In this document: positions 56,199 through 63,230 of the stretch, piece after piece
How the letters are laid out: each line of letters begins with the position of its first letter
Numbering within the stretch: position 1 is the first letter of the stretch
Assembly: GCF_000717175.1 (NCBI RefSeq)
Contig: NZ_JNYD01000004.1
Span: 62,001 to 126,000 of the forward strand
Direction of reading: 5' to 3'
DNA from: Pseudonocardia autotrophica
GTDB taxonomy: Bacteria > Actinomycetota > Actinomycetes > Mycobacteriales > Pseudonocardiaceae
Length of the DNA stretch: 64,000 bases
Position numbers and translations under genes: made by a program
Notes under the pieces: generated by a model
What the model was told of the DNA's origin: nothing
Database searches by the model: none
What the model saw: the letters and a program-made list of their open reading frames with translations, nothing else

Positions 56199-56213
56199 GT
56201 CTCAGGTTGAGAC
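56199..56213. promoter_or_regulatory. Inverted repeat in the regulator/amidohydrolase promoter region
   Basis: GTCTCA-GGT-TGAGAC lies in the 161-bp divergent gap, 49 bp from the regulator start and about 100 bp before the amidohydrolase ATG. It is a likely binding site for the adjacent Fis-type activator. Confidence 0.55.
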
Positions 56214-56311
56214 TCGGATCGGCCCGACCGGGCCGTCCGGCTGCCTAGCGTCGCCGCCGACCCGAACACGCTGCCTGCGACGACCAGAGCCGATCAGCCA
56301 GGAGGACAACG

Positions 56312-57325
56312 ATGTACTCGAAGGACGGGGAGAACTACTTCATCGTCGACGCCCACGTCGCCCTGTGGGACGCCCGACCGGAGAACCAGCGGAACATCCA
56401 CGGGAAGCAGTTCATCGACTGCTTCTACGACTACCACCGCAACCTGAGCCCGGAGTCCGAGGTCTGGCCCTACCAGGAGTACCTCTACCAGGGCGGCGAC
56501 CGGCTGATGCACGACCTGTTCGAGGTCGGGTACGTGGACCACGCCATCTTCCAGCCGGCGTACCTCGGCGAGTTCTACAACAACGGGTTCGGGCAGACCG
56601 AGGAGGCGTTCAGGCTCACCGAGGCCAACCCGGACAAGCTCACCTACAACCACTTCTGGGACCCGCGGTTCGGCGAGACCGGGCTCAAGCAGCTGCGCGA
56701 GGATGCGAAGCGGTTCAACCTCAAGGGCTGCAAGCTCTACACGGCGGAGTGGCACGGCGAGTCCCGCGGCTGGAAGCTCGACGACCCGTGGTCCTACCGC
56801 TACCTGGAGACCGCCCAGGAGCTGGGGATCAAGAACATCCACATTCACAAGGGTCCGACCATCCGGCCCCTGGACCGCGACGCGTTCGACGTTGCCGACG
56901 TCGACAAGGTCGCCTCGGACTTCACCGAGATGAACTTCGTGGTCGAGCACTGCGGGCTGCCGCGGCTCGAGGACTTCTGCTGGATCGCCACCCAGGAGCC
57001 GAACGTGCACGCCGGCCTCGCCGTCGCGATCCCGTTCATGCACACCCGGCCCAAGTACTTCGCGCAGATCATCGGCGAGCTCCTCTACTGGCTCGACGAG
57101 GACCGCATCCAGTTCTCCAGCGACTACGCCCTCTGGACCCCGCGCTGGCTGGTCGAGATGTTCGTCGACTTCCAGATTCCCGAGGACATGACCGAGTACG
57201 CGCCGCTCACCACCGCGCAGAAGAAGAAGATCCTCGGGCTCAACGCCGCCGCGATGTACGACATCCCGGTCCCGGCCGAGCTGCAGCTCCCGCGCGAGGA
57301 GCCGCAGGCCGTGGCGGTGGCGTGA
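56312..57325 (+). CDS. Amidohydrolase-family protein of the propane-monooxygenase-cluster type
   Basis: This 337-residue protein has an amidohydrolase_2-like TIM barrel. Candidate metal-site residues are His in NIHIHKG near residue 178, His in VVEHCGLPRLED near 212 and Asp in QFSSDYALWTP near 270. The usual N-terminal HxH is DAHVALW, with only one His. Similar proteins lie beside propane/acetone diiron monooxygenase genes in Rhodococcus, Gordonia and Mycobacterium. Their job is not settled. The start follows AGGAGGAC. It overlaps the DUF59 gene (TGATG). Confidence 0.85.
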   Translation: MYSKDGENYFIVDAHVALWDARPENQRNIHGKQFIDCFYDYHRNLSPESEVWPYQEYLYQGGDRLMHDLFEVGYVDHAIFQPAYLGEFYNNGFGQTEEAFRLTEANPDKLTYNHFWDPRFGETGLKQLREDAKRFNLKGCKLYTAEWHGESRGWKLDDPWSYRYLETAQELGIKNIHIHKGPTIRPLDRDAFDVADVDKVASDFTEMNFVVEHCGLPRLEDFCWIATQEPNVHAGLAVAIPFMHTRPKYFAQIIGELLYWLDEDRIQFSSDYALWTPRWLVEMFVDFQIPEDMTEYAPLTTAQKKKILGLNAAAMYDIPVPAELQLPREEPQAVAVA

Positions 57326-58008
57326 TGGGCCGGCAGGAGGACGCCTGGCGGGCGCTCGACGCCGTCGTCGACCCCGAGCTCGACGAGCCGATCACCGACC
57401 TGAACTTCGTGCGGTCCCTCGACGTGACCGGCGCCGACGTCGTGGTGCACCTGCGGCTGCCCACCAGCTTCTGCGCCCCGAACTTCGCCTACCTGATGGC
57501 GTCGGACGCGAAGGACGTGCTCACGGCGCTGCCGTGGACCCGCCGCGTGGTCGTCGAGCTCGACGACCACCACGACTCCGACCTCATCAACACCGGGCTG
57601 GCCGCCGACGCCGGCTACCGCGGCACCTTCACCCACGAGGCCGAGCAGGACCTCGAGGAGCTGCGGACCACGTTCCGGCGCAAGGCCCACACCGCCGCGA
57701 TGGAACGGGTGCTGACCCGGATGGTCCGGGGCGGGCACGCGGTCGAGGACCTGGGGCGCGTCACGATCGGCGACCTGCCGCTCGACGACGCCACCCGCGC
57801 CCTGCTGCGCCGCCGCGCCGCGATCGGGCTGCGGACCGGCGACGACCTGCCGGTGTTCGTCGACCACAGCGGCAGTCCGTACCCGGAGGTCGAGCTGCCG
57901 CTGCAGCTGCGCCTGGCGCGGTCCACCCGGATCTCGATCGAGGGCAACGCCCACTTCTGCCGTGGCCTGCTGGCCACCCGTTACGACTTGGAGGACAAGG
58001 TCTCGTGA
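57325..58008 (+). CDS. DUF59/MIP18-type iron-sulfur assembly-like protein
   Basis: This 227-residue protein has an N-terminal DUF59 domain: AVVDPELDEPITDLNFVRSLDV, then LRLPTSFCAPNFAYLMASDA with the conserved Cys near residue 50. The C-terminal half has KAHTAAMERVLTRM and a final GNAHFCRGLLATRYDLED with another Cys. DUF59 proteins assist iron-sulfur or diiron maturation. It is translated with its neighbours through TGATG and GTGA overlaps. Confidence 0.85.
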   Translation: MGRQEDAWRALDAVVDPELDEPITDLNFVRSLDVTGADVVVHLRLPTSFCAPNFAYLMASDAKDVLTALPWTRRVVVELDDHHDSDLINTGLAADAGYRGTFTHEAEQDLEELRTTFRRKAHTAAMERVLTRMVRGGHAVEDLGRVTIGDLPLDDATRALLRRRAAIGLRTGDDLPVFVDHSGSPYPEVELPLQLRLARSTRISIEGNAHFCRGLLATRYDLEDKVS

Positions 58009-59030
58009 AGGCCGTGCAGGTGGTCGGGTACCACCGCAACCTGGAGATGACCGAGGTCCCGCAGCCGACCGTCGTCGAGCCGTACGACGTGATCGTCAAG
58101 ATCGGCGGTGCGGGCGTGTGCCGGACCGACCTGCACATCCTCGAGGGGCAGTGGGCCGAGAAGTCGCAGGTCACGCTGCCGTACACGATCGGCCACGAGA
58201 ACGCGGGCTGGGTGGCGGCGGTCGGCTCCGCCGTGACCAACGTGGCCGAGGGCGACAAGGTGATCGTGCACCCGCTGATCACCTGCGGGCTCTGCCGGGC
58301 CTGCCGCTCCGGCGACGACGTGCACTGCAACCGGTCCCGGTTCCCGGGCATCGACACCAACGGCGGCTACGCGGAGTACCTGCGAACCTCCGCCCGCAGC
58401 GTCGTGAAGCTGGACGACGCGCTGGAGCCGGCCGACGTCGCCGCGCTCGCCGACGCGGGTCTGACCGCGTACCACGCGGCGGCCAAGGCGGCCCGGCGGC
58501 TCGGCCCGCGCGACACCTGCGTGGTGATCGGCGCCGGCGGGCTGGGGCACATCGGGATCCAGGTGCTGAAGGCGTCGACGCCGGCGAAGGTCGTCGTGGT
58601 GGACCGGAACCCGGAGGCCGTGAAGCTCGCCGAGTCCATCGGCGCGGACCTCGGGGTGGTCGCGGACGGCGGGCACGTGGACCACGTCCTGGAGCTCACC
58701 CGCGGGGAGGGCGCCGAGGTCGTCGTGGACTTCGTGGGCGAGGGCGGCAGCACGTCCGAGGGCCTGCGGATGACCAAGCAGGCCGGGGACTACCACGTGG
58801 TCGGGTACGGCGAGAACGTCGACGTGCCGACGATCGATCTGATCTCCGCCGAGAAGAACATCGTGGGCAACCTGGTCGGCAGCTACAACGACCTGTGCGA
58901 CCTGATGGAGCTCGCCGCGCGCGGCCTGGTCACGCTGCACACCCAGCGCTACAGGCTCGACGACTTCCAGCAGGCGATCGACGACCTCGACGCCGGACGG
59001 GTCCGCGGCCGGGCGATCCTCGTTCCGTAA
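58005..59030 (+). CDS. Zinc-dependent NAD(P) alcohol dehydrogenase
   Basis: This 341-residue medium-chain dehydrogenase has the catalytic zinc Cys in GAGVCRTDLHI near residue 38, His in TIGHENAGW near 60, a structural zinc site with four Cys in CGLCRACRSGDDVHC, and the Rossmann motif VIGAGGLGHIGIQ near 175, with VVDRN favouring NAD. In propane clusters the equivalent enzyme oxidises 2-propanol or 1-propanol. GTG 58005 overlaps the previous stop. It ends the three-gene operon, followed by palindrome array C. Confidence 0.92.
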   Translation: MKAVQVVGYHRNLEMTEVPQPTVVEPYDVIVKIGGAGVCRTDLHILEGQWAEKSQVTLPYTIGHENAGWVAAVGSAVTNVAEGDKVIVHPLITCGLCRACRSGDDVHCNRSRFPGIDTNGGYAEYLRTSARSVVKLDDALEPADVAALADAGLTAYHAAAKAARRLGPRDTCVVIGAGGLGHIGIQVLKASTPAKVVVVDRNPEAVKLAESIGADLGVVADGGHVDHVLELTRGEGAEVVVDFVGEGGSTSEGLRMTKQAGDYHVVGYGENVDVPTIDLISAEKNIVGNLVGSYNDLCDLMELAARGLVTLHTQRYRLDDFQQAIDDLDAGRVRGRAILVP

Positions 59031-59035
59031 CCCCC

Positions 59036-59139
59036 TGCACTATGGAATCATGATGCGATTTCCGACCCGGATTCGTCGCATTATGGTTCCATAGTGCACC
59101 CAGGACGGGTGCGAATTCGCATTATGGTTCCCTCATGCG
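59036..59139. repeat. Array C of three 22-bp imperfect palindromes
   Basis: Units lie at 59036-59057, 59077-59098 and 59118-59139, spaced exactly 41 bp with 19-bp unrelated spacers. The best unit is CGCATTATGGTTCCATAGTGCA, close to a perfect palindrome around GGTTCC. The array fits precisely between the ADH stop and the stop of the NmrA remnant. Confidence 0.85.
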
Positions 59140-59142
59140 TTC

Positions 59143-59630
59143 TCAGGGGCGGAAGGCGGCGGCGTGGTCCACCGCCCACTCGGCGAAGGTGGTCGCGGGC
59201 GCGCCCGTGACCTCCTCGACGGTGGGCTGCACCTCAGCGGGCCAGTCGACGCCGCCCTTCAGGATCGTGTCCACGTACCACTCCGCGGTCCCGCCCATCT
59301 CCGGCCGCAGCACCTCGACGGCCTCGTCCCGGGTGACCTGCACGAACTCGACCGGCTTCCCGCGGGCCGCGCCGATCCGCTCGACCAGGTCGACGCGGGT
59401 GAGCACCTCCGGTCCGGTGAGCGGGTACGACCGGCCCTCGTGCCCGGGCGTCGTCAGGGCCACCGCGGCCACCCGGGCGATGTCGTCCATCGCGATCGGG
59501 GTGCTGCGGCCGTGCGGGTACGGCTCGCGCACGGCGTCCGTCGCGACGATCTGCGGCGCCCAGCTCCCTCGCGGGCGATCCGGAGCACCTCCTCGACCGT
59601 CCCGGAGTACACCGTACGGAGTTGCCGCGA
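59143..59630 (-). pseudogene. NmrA-like NAD(P)-binding protein remnant, 5'-truncated and frameshifted
   Basis: The last about 130 codons read as the C-terminal half of an NmrA-type short-chain reductase (APQIVATDAVREPYPHGRSTPIAMDDIARVA, then SYPLTGPEVLTRVDLVERIG and DEAVEVLRPEMGG). Upstream of about 59560 the related sequence continues only in another frame (SRQLRTVYSGTVEEVLRIAREG), implying a single-base change. No N-terminal Rossmann motif is present, because the FtsH-like gene's terminator begins at 59634. The region looks decayed; a short product from ATG 59532 could still be made. Confidence 0.7.
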
Positions 59631-59633
59631 GAA

Positions 59634-59670
59634 GAACGCCGGCCCGCGGATGGTCCGCGGGCCGGCGTTC
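59634..59670 (-). terminator. Strong hairpin after the FtsH-like gene
   Basis: GAACGCCGGCCCGCGGA-TGG-TCCGCGGGCCGGCGTTC has perfect 17-bp arms. It starts 14 bases after the FtsH-like stop codon on the minus strand. Confidence 0.8.
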
Positions 59671-59683
59671 GACGCGTGCTCGG

Positions 59684-62116
59684 TCAGGGGGTCGCCGCCG
59701 GCGGCGTGGCCGCGGCCGAGCTGCCCTCCTCCCGCTCCCGGATCGCGGGCAGCGCCAGCCGGACGGGCGCGTGGGCGCGGTGCGCCCCGGCCGCCGCGGC
59801 GTGGTACTCCTCCAGCTGGGCCAGGAAGTCCGGGTCGGCGTAGATGCGGCCGTCGATCGTCGGGCCCTCCCGCCCGGTGAGCACCGCCTCGACGTCCTCG
59901 CCGGTCAGCGTCTTGTGCGTCTCCAGCGCGTGCGCGATGGCCAGCACCGACGAGCGGTTCTCCCGGAGGATCTCCGCGGCCTTGTCCAGCAGCCCGTCGA
60001 GGTGGTCCTCGATCCGGTCGGCGAGCGCCCGGCGGAGCACCTCCTCGGCACTGCCGTCCTTGCCCGGCGCGCCCTTGCCGCCGCCGGGGGCGCCGACCTC
60101 GAGCCGCCGGGCCGACGAATACGACGACACCGTCGACCCCATGCCCCAGAAGCCCTCCATGAACGAGGCCACCGTGGTCGCCGACTCGAGGTCGCCGGAC
60201 ACGCCGGACGAGCTGTCGCCGTCGAAGAACATCCGCTCGCCCGCCAGCGAGGCGAGGGAGACGAGGATGTCCGCCTCGTACTCGGAGCGCCACCGGGTGA
60301 ACTGGTCCTCGGGCGGGATGCTCGCGACCATGCCCAGGTAGTCCGAGCCCTTCTCGATCGTCGCCAGGTCGATCTCCATGTGCTCGCGCACCCGGAAGGC
60401 GACGACGGCGTGGCAGCCCTCGTGCACGGCGACGGCGTGCCGCTCGCGCTCGATGTACTCCACGTCCTCGGGCGGGCCGAGCTCCTTGAGCTGCTTGGCC
60501 TTCATCAGGTCGCGGTAGGTGATGACCTCGCGCCCGTCCCGGATCGCGGTGATCAGGGCCTCGTTGACCAGGTCCTTGATCGTCGCGCCGGTGGCGTACG
60601 GGGTGATCGTCGCGAGCTTGTCGAGGTGCTCGTCCGTGATCTCGTGCGGCACCTTGTCCAGGTAGCCCTGGTAGGTGCGGATCCGGCCGGCCTTCGAGGG
60701 GTAGCCGACGCGGTAGATCCGGTCGATGCGGCCCGGCCGCAGCAGCGCCTCGTCGAGCGACTCCGGCATGTTCGTGGCCATCATGACGAGGATCCGGTAC
60801 TTGGGCGGCGGCTTCGGCCGCATGCCCAGCGCCCGCCGGCCCCACCGGTTGAGCAGGCCGCGCGGCTTCTTCAGGCCGGAGAGCTCGGTGAGCAGCGCCT
60901 GCAGCGTGCCCATCCCGCCCCCGCCGCCGCCGTTCATCGCGCCGCCCATCACGAAGCGGCTGCGCGGCTCCTCGACCGGCGGCGCCGACGCCATGGACTC
61001 GCGGAACAGCATCGACTGCGTGTCCCGGGACAGGTAGGAGAAGCCGTGGCACCCGGTCCCGTGGAAGGGCGCCGGGCCGAAGCCGCGGGGGCCGCCGCCG
61101 GGCCCGGTGACCGCCAGCGAGCCGCGGTTGCCCAGCGCGTCGGCCTCGTCGAAGAAGACGATGACGCCGCCGTAGCGCAGCGAGAGCTTGCGCAGCTTCC
61201 GGAACAGCGACTTCACCTTGAGGATGCCGACGCCCATGAACATGTTGATGAAGGCGCCTGGGTCGACGAAGACGTAGGGCTTCCCGGTCTCGCCCGCGAC
61301 GGCCTCGGCCATCAGCGTCTTGCCGGTGCCGGGCGGGCCCCAGAGCAGGAGGCCGCCGGGGACGTAGCCGCCCTTGGCCTCGATCTCGTCCGGCTTCTCC
61401 AGGAACATGATGTTCTCGCGGATCCGCTGGACCACGTGGTCCTGACCCCAGACGTCGGCGAACCGGGTCTTGATGTCGTCCGGGTAGTAGGTGTCCACTC
61501 CGCCGCGCGAGAGCAGCCAGAACAGGCCGATGAACTGGAACGCGATGAAGAAGAACGCGAAGGCCAGCTGGAGGATGAACGGCAGCGCCTGCCAGATCAG
61601 CGCCGGGGCCTGGAAGATGGCCAGGAAGGGCGAGGTGCCCAGGGCCGCGCCGGCGACCAGGGCGACCAGCACCAGCAGCAGCACGATCTTGATCACGCGG
61701 GCGAGCCGGAACCGGGTCCAGTCCGAGAACCGCTTCTTCAGCGCCCGGTCGGTGCCGCCGAAGACCTTCCGCGTCCAGAAGACGTGGTAGGCCGACCACC
61801 GCTCCGACACGAAGTAGTGGATCTGCCGCAGCAGCTCCAGCCCGGCGAGCCACAGCAGCCACTGCGACTCGACGGTCTCGATGCGGAACGCGTCCGTGAA
61901 GGTGATCAGCGGGTTGTCGGCGACCTGCGACCACACGATCACCAGGAACGCGACGACGAACAGCAGCAGCAGCTTGCCGCGGTCCCACAGGGACGCCTTC
62001 CTGCGCCGGGGCTCGAACTTCTCCGGCGGCGGCTCGTGGTGCGCCTGCTGCTCGGGCGGCGGACCCTCCGGCTGCCCCGGCTTCCCGGGGTCGGCCGGGT
62101 CGTCGGTGATGGTCAT
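59684..62116 (-). CDS. FtsH-like AAA+ metalloprotease with an inserted glycine-rich module
   Basis: This 810-residue membrane protease has three or so membrane helices in the first 205 residues (near 48-63, 138-160 and 178-205). The AAA module carries Walker A LLWGPPGTGKTLMAEA near 260, the pore loop INMFMGVGILKVKS, Walker B VIVFFDEADALG and the Arg-finger region RPGRIDRI. The zinc motif is AVHEGCHAVVAF near 567 (HExxH kept), with the third ligand in SGDLESATTVA. Between Walker B and the sensor strand lies an insertion of about 110 residues rich in Gly and Pro (residues 328-437), absent from standard FtsH. It is coupled to a lipoprotein gene by an ATGA overlap. Confidence 0.85.
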   Translation of the reverse strand: MTITDDPADPGKPGQPEGPPPEQQAHHEPPPEKFEPRRRKASLWDRGKLLLLFVVAFLVIVWSQVADNPLITFTDAFRIETVESQWLLWLAGLELLRQIHYFVSERWSAYHVFWTRKVFGGTDRALKKRFSDWTRFRLARVIKIVLLLVLVALVAGAALGTSPFLAIFQAPALIWQALPFILQLAFAFFFIAFQFIGLFWLLSRGGVDTYYPDDIKTRFADVWGQDHVVQRIRENIMFLEKPDEIEAKGGYVPGGLLLWGPPGTGKTLMAEAVAGETGKPYVFVDPGAFINMFMGVGILKVKSLFRKLRKLSLRYGGVIVFFDEADALGNRGSLAVTGPGGGPRGFGPAPFHGTGCHGFSYLSRDTQSMLFRESMASAPPVEEPRSRFVMGGAMNGGGGGGMGTLQALLTELSGLKKPRGLLNRWGRRALGMRPKPPPKYRILVMMATNMPESLDEALLRPGRIDRIYRVGYPSKAGRIRTYQGYLDKVPHEITDEHLDKLATITPYATGATIKDLVNEALITAIRDGREVITYRDLMKAKQLKELGPPEDVEYIERERHAVAVHEGCHAVVAFRVREHMEIDLATIEKGSDYLGMVASIPPEDQFTRWRSEYEADILVSLASLAGERMFFDGDSSSGVSGDLESATTVASFMEGFWGMGSTVSSYSSARRLEVGAPGGGKGAPGKDGSAEEVLRRALADRIEDHLDGLLDKAAEILRENRSSVLAIAHALETHKTLTGEDVEAVLTGREGPTIDGRIYADPDFLAQLEEYHAAAAGAHRAHAPVRLALPAIREREEGSSAAATPPAATP

Positions 62117-62808
62117 GGGCCCTCCCGAACCGTGAACGAGGAGACGACGCCGTCGATCTCGGACTGCCGCTTCTCGAAGCAGTCCGCCGAGCAGCGGGCC
62201 AGCGCGAGGTAGAGCTTGCTGGCGTCGTCGTTGAGGTAGCCGGTCTGGTCGAAGATCTGCGGGGCACCGCCGTTGACCCGGTACGAGAACACCGTGTGCA
62301 CGCCGCGGATCCCCTCGCCCGGGGTCAGCACCTGGTCCCCGAGCAGGGTGAAGCCGGTCAGCCCGCTCTGCTGGCCGCCCAGCTGCATCGTCTGGCGCGC
62401 GGTGTCGGACACCGGGTAGATGAAGTCCCTGATCGTGTCGAGCGAGATCTGCCCGCGCGACTTCACCGGAATGGGCTGGACGGTCACCAGGATGGCCGGC
62501 GACTCGGCGGACTCACCGATGATGTGGTTGAGCGACGGCTGCGCGTCGGAGTCGTACGCCTGGATCCACACGCCCTCGCTGGAGTCCTTCGCGGGCTCGA
62601 CGCCGAGCTGGCTCTCCACCTCGTTCGGCGGGACCTGCTTCCACGACGTGGGCACCTTCAAGTAGGTACGGTCGGCGGAGTTGGTGACGTAGGTCCAGGA
62701 CGGCGCCCCGCAGCCGGCGAGGAGCGCAACCACCATCCCCGTCGCCAGCAGCATCGGCGCGAGCAGCGCGGGCCCACGCCGTGCCCGGCGCCCCGCTCGT
62801 CCTGCCAT
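62113..62808 (-). CDS. Lipoprotein of unknown function, partner of the FtsH-like protease
   Basis: This 231-residue exported protein has a basic N-terminus, hydrophobic segment and lipobox VALLAGCGAPSW near residue 33. The mature part (TYLKVPTSWKQVPPNEVESQLG; GEGIRGVHTVFSYRVNGGAPQIFDQTGYLNDDASKLYLALARCS) looks like a single alpha/beta domain. ATG 62808 has GGGAGGG upstream; a GTG five codons earlier is possible. Its stop overlaps the protease start, so the two are made together and the lipoprotein may be a substrate adaptor outside the membrane. Confidence 0.8.
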   Translation of the reverse strand: MAGRAGRRARRGPALLAPMLLATGMVVALLAGCGAPSWTYVTNSADRTYLKVPTSWKQVPPNEVESQLGVEPAKDSSEGVWIQAYDSDAQPSLNHIIGESAESPAILVTVQPIPVKSRGQISLDTIRDFIYPVSDTARQTMQLGGQQSGLTGFTLLGDQVLTPGEGIRGVHTVFSYRVNGGAPQIFDQTGYLNDDASKLYLALARCSADCFEKRQSEIDGVVSSFTVREGP

Positions 62809-63091
62809 GGAGCCCTCCCCCACCGTGACTCTTCCGTGACCTTCGAGTATGCGGCACGAAACGTCCCCGACACTGCACCGTTCAGGTTGCGAAGGCGTTT
62901 CCCACTGCCCGAAGTGTGACCTCTGCGGCCGTCGTGGGCCACGCTAGGGGCGGAGGGGTCAACGGCCGGTGAGGGGGTGACCTCCCGGGCCCCGCCGCGC
63001 GCCCTGCGCCGTGCGGACACGGTCGGTCTGCGAGCGGTGGCGGTGGGCGACCGTCCGGCGCACTCGCGGCCCGAATCTGAGGGGGTTGCTC

Positions 63092-63128
63092 GGCGTTCGG
63101 AGCAATTGCCCGGGCGTTCGGATCATTT
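63092..63128. repeat. Pair of direct repeats in the 422-bp gap before the reductase gene
   Basis: GGCGTTCGGAGCAATT (63092) and GGCGTTCGGATCATTT (63113) are spaced 21 bp, two helical turns, as a regulator's tandem sites might be. A bulged GC-rich hairpin follows near 63150-63183. The rest of the gap from 62809 to 63230 shows no gene. Confidence 0.5.
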
Positions 63129-63216
63129 TCGCGCCCGTCGCCGACCGCCGGGCCCGCCCCGGGCGCCGTCGCCCGGCGGGCCCTTAAGCTTCCGTACCCC
63201 TCGGGCGGGCCTTGCC

Positions 63217-63222
63217 TACCGT
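63217..63222 (+). promoter_or_regulatory. -10 box of a leaderless-type promoter
   Basis: TACCGT lies eight bases before the GTG start of the reductase-like gene. Confidence 0.5.
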
Positions 63223-63230
63223 CCTTCGCC

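Noticed and set aside
59036..59139. CRISPR-like array of short repeats and spacers
   Set aside because: Only three units per locus, the repeats are degenerate and nearly self-complementary, spacers are 18-19 bp, and no cas gene is present.
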